Source of the DNA: Coriaria nepalensis
Taxonomy: Eukaryota > Streptophyta > Magnoliopsida > Cucurbitales > Coriariaceae
NCBI GenBank assembly: GCA_027186245.1
Contig: CP114499.1
Span: 1,121,001-1,185,000 of the forward strand
Direction of reading: 5' to 3'
Length of the DNA stretch: 64,000 nucleotides
Shown in pieces: positions 49,891-62,000 of the stretch (its first letter is position 1; each line of letters starts with the position of its first letter). Made by a program: the position numbers and the translations under genes. Below the pieces are notes generated by a model, which saw only the letters and a program-made list of their open reading frames with translations, was not told the DNA's origin and made no database searches.

Positions 49891-52720
49891 GTGAAATATG
49901 AGCTCTATTTTTGGCAAAAACATAGAGAAAATCCCCGAAAAAGAAGTCTTTTGCGGAGGCTTGAGGAGCAAATCCCCGATATGAAGAAGTAGCAATAACA
50001 ATCAAGTAGCCTAAGCAATTTAAAGGACTTCCATCTGTTTCTTTATTGATTGAGGATGTACAAACTCTATCGAAGCCTCTTTCATGGACCTTAGTCGAGA
50101 AATTTTCGCACGGAAAGGCCATTAATAGCGGAAATTATGTCACTCAGTGCATACTCAAAACAGGTTTTGTGGGGGAAATTGTTATTACGGCATAATGTAT
50201 TGGACAAGAAACATATCTTCTTGCATGTGACACAAGAAGACGATTTTCGCAGGCTTTGGTCTAAAGGAGAATGGTCAGTCATGGGGTATACCATGAGAGT
50301 CTTCAAATGGACCCCAGATTTTACAATTGAGGGTGAATCTTCAGTGGTTCCATTATGAGTAAATTTTTCTTATCTTTCTCTTTTAATTTTTGAAAAATCT
50401 ACTCTAGTTTCAATTGCTCTTGGTATTGGAAAACCTCTGAAAGTTGATGAAGCGATTGCTAATAAGTCGAGACCTAGCAATAGCATGTCAAGAGTTCTGG
50501 TGGAGATTGACCTGTTGAAAGACTTACCTGAGAAAAATCATATAGAATTGCCTGGTAAAGAGATATGGAAACCCATAGAATATGAGAATCTTCCCTCATA
50601 TTGTAATGTATGTTCTAAGCTTTGGCCATGGAGCACAAGATTGCTTGTCACTGAAAGGAAAATCTTCTCAATCTAAATAGAGGAATGAGATTAAAATTCA
50701 AAATCAGAGCAAAATATGGGTTCATGAAGGTACAAAAGGAAAATTAACAGTGGAAACTAAAATTTCATCCAAGATGCAAATCAGATCATAGTCCTATAGT
50801 GTGATGGTAGCAGGGATAAGGAAGCAAAATGTGCTCCTTTTTAGATATCAACAAATGTGGAAAAGAGACCTTAATTTCCAAAATTTTATAGTTGAACAAT
50901 GGAACAAAGTGAAGTTTTCTAGATCTCCTTAATATACTCTGGCTATTAAATTGAAGAATTTGAGGGTTGCTCTTAGAGATTGGAACAAAAATTATTTTGG
51001 GAATATTTTTCATGATATTCAGAAGGTAGAATCCGAATTGGCAGTTGCTGAAAGTTTACATGCTAGAGACTCTTCGATTTTAAATTTTCACGATCTTAAT
51101 GCTAAAAGGGATAGGCATAAGGAACTCACTCAGATTCGTGAGGAAATTTATTGGCAACAAAAATCAAGAATTGGAATCAAATGGTTGACAGAAAGGTGAT
51201 AAAAATTCAGCGTTTTTTCATGGTATGGTCAAAGTTAGAAATTCGAGATGTCATATCGGAAAGATCAAATTGGAAAAGGACATTTGGATAGAAAAGATGT
51301 AGATCTAATTAAAGAGGAAGCAGTTAAATTTTTTTGTTGATCAATTTCAGGGGGAAGAGACTACTTCTAATATGGATTTAGAGGAGTTTATACGCCCGGT
51401 TATCGCTGCAGAACAAGATGCTAATTTATTGATGGAACCTTCTCTTGATGAAATTAAGCAAGTTGTCTTCTCTCTTAGCTCAGTAAGTGCTCCTGGTCCT
51501 GATGATTTTTGGGGGGGGGGGGGGTGCTTTTTTCGAAGATTGTTGGAAGATTACTGCTAACGATCTTCATGCTGCTGTTACACACTTTTTCAAAGGTAAT
51601 CCACTCCCTCAAAGCCTAATGGGTTCTCATATTGTTTTAATTTCTAAAGTTTGAGATCCATGTTGTTTCACTCAGATTCGTCCAATCAGCTTGTGGTGCT
51701 TCTTTATAAGTAAGTTGATCTCTAAATTCAAGGTATTAGATTGAGAGGAATTTTACCTGAACTTATTTCTTTAGAGCAATGTGGTTTTATTCATGATCGT
51801 AGTATGATAGAGAATATTCTGCTTGCGTAAGAATTAACCCATTCTCTTAATAATAAAATTCATGCTGGCAATGTTATTGTTAAAATATGAGTTTTGGAAT
51901 TTTCTTCATTGAGTATCGACTGTCTTTGATAGAGGACGAGAGTTGAACTATTTTTCTAGTTGGGTTATAATTTGTTAAGATTTTTATTTTATTTTATATT
52001 TTAGTATTTTTATTTTAATTATTTTTTAATTAGTAGTCTTAATTGTTAAGGGTTCTAAATGTTTACTTATAAATAGTGACTTTGTAGTCTTGAAGAGTAA
52101 CATCTTGATCTATAAAAGACTTTCACTCTCTCTTCTCTGGAGTATTCCAGTGAGCGGTGGGTTCCAATGGTATCTTACGTCCGTTTGAACGATTATCAAG
52201 CACACACTTATTAGTATGTTTACGAACATGAATTAATTTTTCTTTTCTTCTCATGTTTCCGTCCTGCATCAGATACATGTCAGATTGTATCAGAGCTATG
52301 GTTGACTATTATTTTGAAGCCTAGAAAACAAGGGTGCAAGGGATTCAATGAAAGCCTAGGCATGGAGGTTTTTCTTGACGGGTTGAATAAGGTATGGAGG
52401 TTTTTCCAAATTACGGAGATTAGTGAAGAATACAATCGTCCAAGAGACATTGGAAATCTATATCCAAAATTTGGTTATCTAGATCCAAATTTTGGTTTCC
52501 TACATCTGAAGGTGGTTTAGGAATTCGACAACTCTCAGATATTTGCAAGATCTGGAGTGCTCGGATATGGTGGAATGTTTCTACAAAAGAAACTTTATTA
52601 TCAAAGTTTCTGATTGCAAAATATGATATAAATGCTGATATTAATTTTGGGGTCTCTAATTCCAGATCGACCCATCTTTTGAAGTTGGTTTAGTATTATC
52701 AGAGATTGTAATGGTAATGT
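49891..52720 (+). mobile_element. LINE (L1-type) retrotransposon relic, interrupted
   Basis: ORF1 traces: a DUF4283 block at about 50,110-50,356 (HVTQEDDFRRLWSKGEWSVM then RVFKWTPDFTIEG) and a CCHC-type region at 50,485-50,676 (KEIWKPIEYENLPSYCNVC). ORF2 traces: the part between endonuclease and reverse transcriptase at 50,951-51,199 (KNLRVALRDWNKNYFGNIF), the reverse transcriptase start at 51,372-51,690 (SLSSVSAPGPDDF, then LPQSLMGSHIVLISK, then IRPISL), and CGFIHDRSMIENILLA near 51,780. After an insertion, the C-terminal EGGLGIRQLSDICKIWSAR block lies at 52,500-52,560. The endonuclease is missing and many stops are present. A 14-G run (51,511-51,524) sits where LINEs encode a glycine-rich GFGGAFF-like stretch. 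Confidence 0.85.
51878..52282 (+). mobile_element. Solo-LTR-like insertion inside the LINE
   Basis: This 405-bp block breaks the LINE reverse transcriptase. It begins TGTTAAAATATGAG and ends CATGTCA, fitting TG...CA termini. It contains a TATA box (TATAAATA, 52,068-52,075) and a pyrimidine-rich leader. Directly after it, TATCAGAGC (52,288-52,296) matches the core of a primer-binding site complementary to initiator tRNA-Met. LINE coding resumes near 52,480, so about 190 bp of internal retrotransposon sequence may remain and the second LTR is missing. The boundaries are by eye. Confidence 0.6.
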
Positions 52721-52951
52721 TGCTAGTGCTGGTTTTCAATGGCTCCATCTTTCCACAATTCTAAATGCTGAAATTCAATGTCTTCTTCTTGGATTGCAAT
52801 TAATTCCACTTTTTCAACTTAATCAGGTTATTTTTTTTAACTGGATTCCCATTTTGTGGTTGAAAAGAAAGAGAAAAACAGTATGATCACTAGACAAAGC
52901 ACTAATTACTGACTCATTACAAGTAATAGACAAACCTTCACTGAATTTGGT

Positions 52952-55273
52952 CTATTTCTGTAGTAGTAATGACGGCTGGTTGGGCTTGATGTTGTGAGAT
53001 TTGTAACCCCACACTATTGTTTCATGTAGTGAGAGAGAAGAAACGGCTTTAGCAGATACCACCTTCCTCACTAGCAGCTTCCACTTCGCATCATCTTTCC
53101 TTTTCTCTTGTTGCATCCTCAATTTGAATTGCCTATCATCATCACGTTAAAGATTCAACACACAAGACGACAGTTAAGACTTCATTCATTATTATACATA
53201 TCATTAATAATTATCTCTTTGTTAATTGTATAAATCCTTAGGACCTTAGATCAAAAGGTATTTGAATGAAACTCTTTTAAGAAAAGGCAACACCACAAGT
53301 TTTGAATTCTATACCATGTCTACGGCTCTCTAGAAAGCTAAGTTCATCATTTGTCGATAAATGCCAAACACAAAATAATAAATAACAACAAGGCGTTGGT
53401 ACCCAAATAAATGGCATCACCGACTGGCTCATCTGACTGTCACAGGTAAACAGACACTACTCACCCATGAATCCCAAGTTCCCATTTGGTGGAGGAGGAC
53501 CACTGATCGTAAGGATCAAGTAATCCTCCCCTCTTTTGTACTAGAAATTCGTACACGAACTTGGTCTAAGAATTTTTTCCAAATCACATCAATGGTGTTA
53601 TTTAGTGTGTAAGTGTACTTGAGGGAATCCTTAAATCATACATCCATAAGAATATAGGTAGGCCCACCTTAAGGATTTAAGAATATAAATCTTTCTTTTA
53701 AGTGCAATTATGAAAGAGAGGTATGAGATCGAAATTTGAAATTTAAAGTTTAAATTGTAAGGCAATAATAATTAATATCAGTAAATATTCGGTTTAAATA
53801 AAAATTTGTGATCAACTAATTTAAATATTCAAATTTAATCTAATGTTTTATTTTAAAATTTGAGAATGTATTTCATTCAATCCAAACAGAATTCTAAAAC
53901 AATTAAATCTCAAGTACAGTAAAAGTCCGTAAAGTTTACCTGCAAAGGGGGACTTTGCAAGAATGAGGCGCGTGACAATCACATAACGAAGAGTGGAGTC
54001 TCAAGAGCTGCCACATTCGCTTGCAACGTAAGCACCCGCCGTTCGCTCTATTCGTACACGTGCCAAAATGCTTGATCAGAAGCTGGAGACCTTGACACGT
54101 GGAGAACTTGCTACATGGCTCCTTCCTCTTATCGGGCTCTACATCGTGTGGGACCACACTCGTGCACCCTTCTGACCAGATGTGCTCCAAGCACTCCATC
54201 GCCTCGCTTAGCTGCATATACAGGCTGCGCTCCTCCCTTCGCCTCCTTGTTCTCTTCTTCCTCTGCAATTAATGGAAATATAGACAATATTTAAAATGAA
54301 ATGTTTGATTTGATTAATTGTATAGTGACATCTTTTTGAATTATTTGCAGGTATTTACCGATTCTGATTCGTCGATGAATTGTAGGATTTGGAGCTCGAG
54401 CCGGGGGTCTTGATCCTGCAGGAATTTCCATCCCTCTGTTTTCTCCACAGATTTGAAGTGAGAGGAGACCATTTTCATGCACTTTAGGTAGAGATCAGGT
54501 GCGTCGCAGAGCCTCGCTAGTTGAAGAACGTCCACCACGTTCTCCGTCGTGAGCCGTTGGGCCAGATCTTTTGTGCATTTCTGTTTCAGCTGTGGGACCA
54601 GGTATACATGCGATAGCGCTAGCAGATGCATTCCATACTTCGCCAAATGCTCCTCCGTGCACCTGAAATCATCAGCAGCAGCAGGCAAAACAGCAGATGT
54701 TAATTCAATCAATAATCGGACGCGCAAAAATGTTTTTAGCGCGGGAAATGAATTTTTGACGGTTGAGATCGATCGACTGGCTTTTCTTTACCGACCTTGA
54801 CGTGTACAGGAACAGAACGAAGGTGGCGACGGCGTCGCAAGGAACGCCGACAATCGAAATGGTTCTGCTGGAGCTCCGGTGCTTTATCGGTCTATCTATA
54901 ATGTTCTCCAAAACCGGTGAAATCGAAGCCTGCGATTTCGAATTCACAACAAAAGAAACAAGAATCAGATCATCGATCATTGATCTTGAGCTACTACCTA
55001 ACAATCATTACAATCAGTTATAAGGTGTATGAGAGGTTTTTAGCCAATTTAAAATTTGAAAAACAATGATCAATCTCCGGTACAACGCACTACCAGAATG
55101 CTCGAATGCGCCGGAATCTTAAATCCGCCGGAGGTAACGATTTCGATATCAGGCTCCGGTAGATCCTTAAATCGGAACCTCAGATTCCGGGCGGCCCTGG
55201 CTGCCGGAGAATCGCTATTATGTTCGTAGAGAAGATTAACCGGAGAGATTGACATTTCATGAATGACCTCCAT
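52952..55273 (-). CDS. BT: BTB/POZ and TAZ domain protein (BT1/BT2-like)
   Basis: Plant-specific BTB-TAZ scaffold. Arabidopsis BT1-BT5 bind CUL3 through BTB, bind bromodomain (BET) proteins and calmodulin, and act in sugar, hormone, nitrate and gametophyte responses. Five exons on the minus strand: 55273-55094, 54929-54796, 54662-54359, 54262-53940, 53132-52952, all GT-AG, joining to 373 residues. The last intron is 807 bp. Order: a short N terminus, BTB (about residues 40-140: DIEIVTSGGFKIPAHSSIL, SISIVGVPCDAV-type core, FLYTSRC), a BACK-like linker (TTENVVDVLQLARLCDAPDL), and TAZ zinc finger (about 210-313; CSKFSTCQGLQLLIKHFGTC, CLRCKRMWQLLRLHSSLC, CKVPLC). The calmodulin-binding-type tail reads QFKLRMQQEKRKDDAKWKLL. 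No defects. The leader is GA-rich and an upstream TATA box is present. Confidence 0.95.
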
Positions 55274-55371
55274 TCTAGAGAGAGAGAGAGAAAGAGTGTG
55301 CGTGCGTTCTTCGTGAGAGATGATGAAGATGCTAGATGCGTTGTAGTACTCAAACCTTCTTGATATGAACG

Positions 55372-55379
55372 AATTTATA
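55372..55379 (-). promoter_or_regulatory. TATA box of the BTB/TAZ gene
   Basis: On the minus strand the sequence reads CTATAAATTC, about 100 bp upstream of the ATG at 55273. A (GA)n tract lies between, at 55,276-55,292. Confidence 0.65.
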
Positions 55380-55449
55380 GAGACGGAAGAGAAATCGAAA
55401 TAGAATTTTTAGTAAAGGGTAAGGTGAATTGATTTCATGATGCACCTAG

Positions 55450-55455
55450 CACGTG
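55450..55455 (-). promoter_or_regulatory. G-box upstream of the BTB/TAZ gene
   Basis: CACGTG within the palindrome AGCACGTGCT, about 75 bp upstream of the TATA box. A second G-box/ABRE-type CCACGTGT lies near 56,126. G-boxes bind bZIP and bHLH (including PIF) factors; known BT genes respond to light, clock, sugar and ABA, so a role is plausible but not shown. Confidence 0.5.
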
Positions 55456-55459
55456 CTCG

Positions 55460-57200
55460 ACTTAGGTGGTGAGTTGAACACGTAGACTGTTTTCTTCCTA
55501 ACTATACTCATATTTTACTTTAAAATACTTTTTTTATAGTATCCAGTTGGGTTGCGGTTTGGATAAGTGTAAGAGATTTAGATGATTAGGATCCAACAAG
55601 GAAGGAAGGAACAGAACCATATGTTTAAAAACAGTTAGTAAATTTGTGGATTAAGAAGACTCAAGCAACAGATTATGTTTCGATATGTTGTGTTTTAATC
55701 TAAACATGAAAACATGTGTTTTAATTGTATAAGAATACTTTTTGTGTTTCGATATGGTGACTGTTGATGTAGTAATATCGTAAAAAGGGGTAAGTTGGAT
55801 TTATGGGTCGTCAAGGTAGAGATAGAATTGACCGAAGGAAAAGGTCCTTTACAATTTAATTAAAAAAGTTTAAAAAAAGCAAAAAAGCATGACGCGCGTG
55901 GGGGGGGGGGGGGTACACATGCAATTATTCTGTAGAAGTAACTCAATTACGTAAGATCTGACGTGGAAAGGATAAACCACCTCATCACCCCTTCTTTACG
56001 CTGAGTCGAAAGAGTCATCATCCCTCTCATTCAATAAACCGGCCTTTGAAGATTCATAGAAGCCGTATGACATGTCACTTTTCATCCACATCTCTTGCCA
56101 CTTGCCACTTGCCACATCAGAAGACCACGTGTCTACATTTTACCCGAGAGAAGGAGGGCTCCTCATCAAACGAGTCGCAGTGACTCTAAAATATCATATC
56201 TATCTATCTATATATATATATATATATAATATATTTTTTTGCCGACATACCACACTTAAAGTATCTATGTACATACTTTATTCTTTTTCCCAACATGCGA
56301 CACTGAAATTTTTTTATTCAAAAGTCAATAATGGATCTTAATATTTGGCTTTTAAAAGTTATGAGTATAGAAATATTATTTCAAACAGTTCCGGGGTGTA
56401 AATTCTAATAATAATAAACTTTGGAGTTTAAATTAAATTTTCGGCCCTTTTTACAGGTCGGCTTTCTCAGTATCCTACTTTTTGTTTTGGACTGTGCTAG
56501 GAAGTTTTTGTTAGGGTAGCATACCGAAAACTCGCTTTCAATGAGAATTTTTATGGGCAAATATTTGTATTATAATTTGTTTATGGAATAATATATATTC
56601 TATATTATAGATGATTAATCTAATATGTAGAAAACACTCATTAAAAATTAGATTATTAATTTTTATAGAATATAAGTAAATATTTACAACTCAATAATTT
56701 ATGTGATTTATTTATCATAATAATTATTATAACTTGTCAGTAGTTTATTTTATTAATGAACATTAAATATCTTAATACAAAAATATAATAAATATATAAT
56801 AAAAAGTTTAAAATAAAGATAATACAATAATAATTTCTTAATAGGCCGATTTATTATTGGTGGGTTTATAATTATTCTTCTAGATTGAATATAGAAATCC
56901 TAGTTATAGAGACTTAAACCTAATTTCTTCCTCGGGTTTCTACCATAGCTTATTATATATATGCCTTTTGACTCACAATTTCAGCTACTTGACATATCAC
57001 TCATGAAATTGAGAGACGGTTAGGCCAAAATAGAGTGAGGTTTGGTAGATCCCAATTCACACTATGATCAAACTGCTGGCTAAGACATTTGATAGAAGAT
57101 ATTGAAGGTTTTGTTGGGCTATAAATGATGATGTAAATTTAATAGGCTAATCTATTAGAAACACGAACTAAAAATTTTCTTATAAACTTAGGTATCGACT
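55460..57200. other. Divergent intergenic region, BTB/TAZ to STICHEL-like
   Basis: No gene seen. It contains a 14-G run (55,900-55,913), a TATC/TA microsatellite at about 56,199-56,228, and AT-rich DNA. It is the shared upstream region of two divergently transcribed genes. Confidence 0.45.
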
Positions 57201-57208
57201 AAGATAGA

Positions 57209-57279
57209 AGCCCATTCAGCATTTAAACTGAGTTTAAAAGACAAGCCCAAACTCAAGTATAGCAGCCCAGCTCAGCCCA
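57209..57279 (+). promoter_or_regulatory. Cluster of site II motifs upstream of the STICHEL-like gene
   Basis: AGCCCA (reverse of TGGGCT) at 57209-57214, 57244-57249, 57264-57269 and 57274-57279, just before the likely transcription start. No TATA box is visible. Site II clusters mark TATA-less promoters of genes active in dividing cells. Confidence 0.6.
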
Positions 57280-57602
57280 GTTTCATTGGGTACAGTAACT
57301 TAACACTTTAGGCTCTAAATAGCACGCGCCATTCGCGAGCGTGGGATGTATTTCCCAAGCCGACCAATTGTTGCAGCTTTTTGCTTCACTCTCAGAACCC
57401 CAGAAAAAAACTCAAAAACCCAACCGAAGAAAACCGACGAGCACGGAAATTACAAAAACACCCCCGGAGAAAAGCTTGTTTCCGAGACGAAGATTCCTGC
57501 AGCAAAGAAAGTCCTGATCCAATTCCCGTCCGCCTTCTGTACACGTCGGCTCGATCAGTGATAGAGAGAGAGAGGGAGGATAGAATAGAGTCACAGGGAG
57601 CT

Positions 57603-57839
57603 ATGGCGTACCCAACCACCCCTAGCATTTATGACATTTACTATTTTGCCACTAACCGCTCCTCCACCTCCACCGTCGTCTTCTTCTTCTTCACTGCTAG
57701 CTCGCTTTTCAAGGGCAAGGTTTTAGGGTTTAGGGCTGCGTACTCCGCTTCATACGCTTGTTTCGCGCTTCGGATTCGACGAGATCTCTCTCTCTTCTTC
57801 TTCGTCAAACTTCGAATTGCGTTCTTGGATTGTTCCTGA
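57603..57839 (+). other. Candidate upstream ORF in the STICHEL-like leader
   Basis: ATG with a fair plant context (GAGCTATGGCG) opens 78 codons: MAYPTTPSIYDIYYFATNRS at the start, a Phe/Ser-rich middle and a stop at 57,837. It lies about 700 bp before the main ATG in a probable spliced leader. A telo-box-like TTAGGGTTTAGGG sits inside it at 57,723-57,735. The ORF may be read through only partly if a 5' UTR intron begins inside it. Confidence 0.4.
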
Positions 57840-58556
57840 TTTGCAGGTTTGGTGGGGAAATTTTTTCCATCTTGTCGTTTCGCGTCTTTTGTTTGTTCTC
57901 ACTTGAATGTTCCATTTTTCCTAATTTTTAATTCAGTGTTGCAGATAGAATTTTTTTTACGATTCTACTTCTCTCTCTAGAATTTCTCTCTCTCTCTCTC
58001 TCTAGGGTCTGCATTAGTAGAGAAATGTGAGTGGTTAGTTTTTAGGGAATGTGGATGTTTGTTTCTGGAGAAAATGACTTTTGAGTTTCATTACATGGTT
58101 TAGTAGCTTCTGTTTTCGGTACTTGATAGTGTTCCTTCTCTTTGAAAAGGTGCTGCATTTTCTTTTCTCCCCTCCTTTTTGGAAGCTTTCATTTTTCTTC
58201 TTTTGCGTTGTTGATGTTAACTTCCTTCTCTCCTTTTTATTTATTTATTTTTATTGACCTTGGATTTTGCAGCAGATTCAGCAAGTCAGCATGCAGTTTC
58301 CTTTTCTCTTAATCTGGTCATTTTTACTTTTTTTTTCCTAGTGATTTCTTCTTTTCCCATTCAAACATTCTTTTTAGTTGTTTGGAAATTTCAAGCTCAA
58401 AAAAAGGACTTGTTTGATGAGTGTAATGTTAATATTTTTTTATTTTTATTTTTAAATGTCAGGTTTGGTTGCAATGATTTTCCTGCCTTGAGATATTTGG
58501 GCTGTCAATGCACGTGAAACCTCTATCTTCATTTCTTAACATTTGAGCTTCTAATC
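57840..58556 (+). other. Probable 5' UTR intron of the STICHEL-like gene
   Basis: T-rich stretch with a (CT)n tract at about 57,984-58,004 and poly-T runs, plus good acceptor-like sites (e.g. TTTTGCAG at about 58,264-58,271 and AAATGTCAG near 58,455-58,463) before the ATG. The exact donor and acceptor are not determined. Confidence 0.45.
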
Positions 58557-61500
58557 ATGACTGATGGGAGGAGGCATTCAGTTGATATTCCGATCTCGAA
58601 AACCCTTGTAGCACTTAGGAGAGTAAGGTCCTTAAGAGATCCATCCACGATTTCTATGAGAAAATTCTCTTCTTTGGTTGACAATGAGAATTGGGAAACT
58701 AACTTGGGTAATGAAATTTCACTACAATTTCTCAACGACTACCCGGAAGATGTGTCCGATAATTATGGTATCTTGAAGTCAAAGAATTTAAGTTTATATA
58801 CACAAATAGAAGATTATAGGGAAGAAGTTGTTGTTGGTGGTTCAATTCGGACCAAACAAGTTGATTATGTCGAACCCGAAACAGAAGATAGAATAGATCA
58901 AACCGCAATAAGATCAAAATCCAGTTATAATACAGTGAAACCATCTGAGTCCTTAGGCGATATTTCAAGTCAAGTTGGTAGCCCATCTCCATCTGTAACA
59001 ATTAGTGAGTCCTTGTTTTTCCTAAATGGAAAGGTTGATATTGAAGATCATAATCACCATGGATGTGCTATAAGTTGTTGCTGGTCAAAGACTCCAAGAT
59101 TTAGGAGCTCAAATCTTCCTTCTGATACGGAAGGAAATCCTCTTTTATCAACAGATATAGAGGAGCCTTCTCTTTACGAGAGTGAGAGGTTGAAAAGTGT
59201 GAGTAATGAAATAGCTCCATATGGAGAACTTCCAGTTAGTTTGAGTCAGAAATACAGACCGAAATCATTCAATGATTTGGTGGGACAGAATGTGGTAGCA
59301 AGGTCTCTTTGGGGTGCCATTTTGAAAAGAAAGATTAGCCCGTTCTATCTTTTCCATGGCCCACGTGGGACCGGAAAGACCTCCACCTCAAGACTATTTG
59401 CTGCTGCTCTTGATTGTCTCTCTGCTTTGGAAAATAGGCCATGTGGTCTTTGCCAAGAATGTGTTTTGGTTTTCTCAGGAAGGAGTAGAGATGTCAAGGA
59501 AATAGATTCCATGAGAATTAACAAGACTGAAAGAGTTAGATCCCTTATTAAGAATGCAATGAACCCTCCAATTTCTTCTCGGTTTAAGATTTTCATTATT
59601 GACGAGTGCCATTTTTTATGGGTGGAAACTTGGGCAGCTTTATTGAGAAGTATAGAGAGTCTTTCTCAACATGTGGTTTTTGTGATGGTTACTCCGGATC
59701 TCAATAAGATTCCTCGAAGTGTGGTTTCCAGGTCTCAGAGATATCACTTTCCGAAGATAAGAGATGTTGATATTGCTTCTAGATTGGGGAAGATTTGTCT
59801 TGAAGAAGATCTTCATTTTGATCAGGTTGCTTTGGATTTCATTGCTGTAAGGTCTAATGGGTCACTTAGAGATGCAGAGATGATTCTTGAGCAGCTAAGC
59901 TTGCTTGATAAGAAAATTACTTTACCCCTGGCCCACGAGCTAGTAAGTATTTTGTTATCTATATCTATGTTCATTATAGCTTGGATTTGGTTTTGTCGAA
60001 CTTAGTGGTGATTTTTCTAGGGGGCTCTTTTTGCAGATTGGGATTGTTTCTGATGATGAATTGCTTGAGTTGCTGGATTTGGCTTTATCATCTGACACTT
60101 CAAATACGGTAATAAAAGCAAGAGAGCTAATGAGATCGAGGATTGATCCCATGCAGCTTATTTCACAACTCGCAAATCTCATAATGGACATTCTTGCTGG
60201 AAAATGTGTGGAAAGTTGTTCTGAAGTTAGAAGAAAGTTTTTTAGTAGTCACACTGGTAACTTCTAAATTCTGATAAATTTCAACCTTTGTAGACATTGA
60301 TTATTTCCTTTACTTACAATGGCATGCAAAACCCATCATTTTAGGTTTTAATTCACCCTTATTGATGTATAATAGCCTGTTGCTTCTTAATTTTCCCCAT
60401 CATTATATCTATTGCCAATTTATTTGTCTTACGAATCTTTGATTTGCATGTACTTAAAACTAATATATATATATATATTTAGTTTGTTATGATCACAAAT
60501 ATAGCAACTGAGAATACTGGTGCTTAGGAATCTTAATGATGTTATTTTGACATTCCCCCTCCTTGTTTTAATGCCTCAGTTAATTCTGATTTCAACCTTT
60601 TCATGCTTCTGATTTATCTTGTGTTACAGCTGAAGCAGACTTGCAGAAATTGAGACATGCATTGAAAATACTTTCGGAAACCGAAAAGCAATTAAGAATC
60701 TCAAAGAATCAGACAACATGGCTGACTGTGGCTCTACTACAATTAAGCTCTGTGGAATCTCCATCCTTGGATTCTAATGAATCAAAGCAATGTTTGAGAA
60801 ATGCACATGACAAAGGTATTCTCTTCTGTTTCTGATTAATTCATTCTATTGATTCTTCGTCGTAACTTGGTTTGGGGGTCATATCAGACTTTGTCGTTTT
60901 TTGGATGGTAGATGGTGAAATTCATTGCTTCACATCACCCAACGGAGAGAAGATGAATAATCTGGTCAATTGTTTATCTAATGGCAACAAACCATGTAAA
61001 TTGGGGATGTTGGATGATTGTAACGAAACATTGGAATCCATCTGGAAGAGAGTGGTTGAATTATGCCAATCAAACTCTCTCAAGAACTTTCTTCGAAAAC
61101 AAGGGAAATTGTCTTCTCTCTCGGTAAATCAAGGTCAGTAGATTTTTCTTGGTAACTAAATTACATTTATTCAGGACCCACCAAATTATATGCAGATTCT
61201 AGGTTACCCAAATTTCAATTTCGACCCTTTACTCGAAAGGCACCTTAATAGATTCATTTTTCTTCCTCACATCGGGAATTGAGTATTGTGTCTGGTCATT
61301 AGTTATTTCCTACAATTTAAATTGTCTCAATTGGATTATATGATGTTAGCTACTTGTCATTTGTAGTTTGGATCATTTCCCTCTCCCAAACTGATTTTAC
61401 TTCTATCTTCCAGGTCTAGCAGTAGCCGAATTACAGTTCTGCCATCCAGACCATGTATCCAGGGCCGAGAAGTCATGGAAACTCATAGCAAGTTTACTTC

Positions 61501-62000
61501 AATCCTTACTTGGTTGCAACGTGGAGATTAGTATCAATCTAAAATGTGACCCATCATGCGATTCAAAGCATTTCACTTTCAAGAAAAAAACATTCAGCTT
61601 GTTCAATTGTTCTAGAAGAATGAAACAGCACTCCACATCACAACCATCTTCAGAAAAAGGAATTGAATCGGATTATTACTCCAACTCCACCCCTCAAAAG
61701 CTCATGATTCAAGACACCCCTCTTTTAACCCGTTCCTCGGATTATGGATCTCAACTGGAGGCTGTAAGTAAATTGAGAAATAGCGATGGGAATGTACTTA
61801 GCGCTAGAACAGCTACAACTTTGTCACGGAAATCTTTTCAAGATGAGGTTCAGAAGACGCCTGGTGGATCTTTGGTAAATTCCTCGATTAATGAGGCACA
61901 GGATTGGGGATGCCGGTTTTTATCGGATCAAGAAGAGCCGGAGAGTCGGCCCAATTGTTTTCCGAAGGCTCTGAGGCTTCAAAAAAGATTACAGCCTTAA
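58557..62000 (+). CDS. STICHEL-like protein (DnaX-like AAA+ ATPase)
   Basis: Plant protein with the ATPase core of bacterial DNA polymerase III gamma/tau (clamp-loader, DnaX) subunits. The founding member, STICHEL, controls trichome branching; the exact biochemical role in plants is unclear. Five coding exons: 58557-59942, 60037-60256, 60630-60815, 60912-61133, 61414-62000, joining to 866 residues, similar in size to STICHEL-like 2 of Arabidopsis and much shorter than STICHEL. Order: a polar N terminus (1-225), SLSQKYRPKSFNDLVGQ (DnaX signature), Walker A GPRGTGKTS (268-276), a Cys cluster C287, C296, C299, C302 (zinc site), Walker B with DECH (349-352), sensor-1 type FVMVTPDLNKIP, RSNGSLRDAEMILEQL (sensor 2), then the helical third domain and a DnaX-III-like tail, ending in a low-complexity Ser-rich region. 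No defect seen. The start is the first ATG that opens this frame after the leader. Confidence 0.92.
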
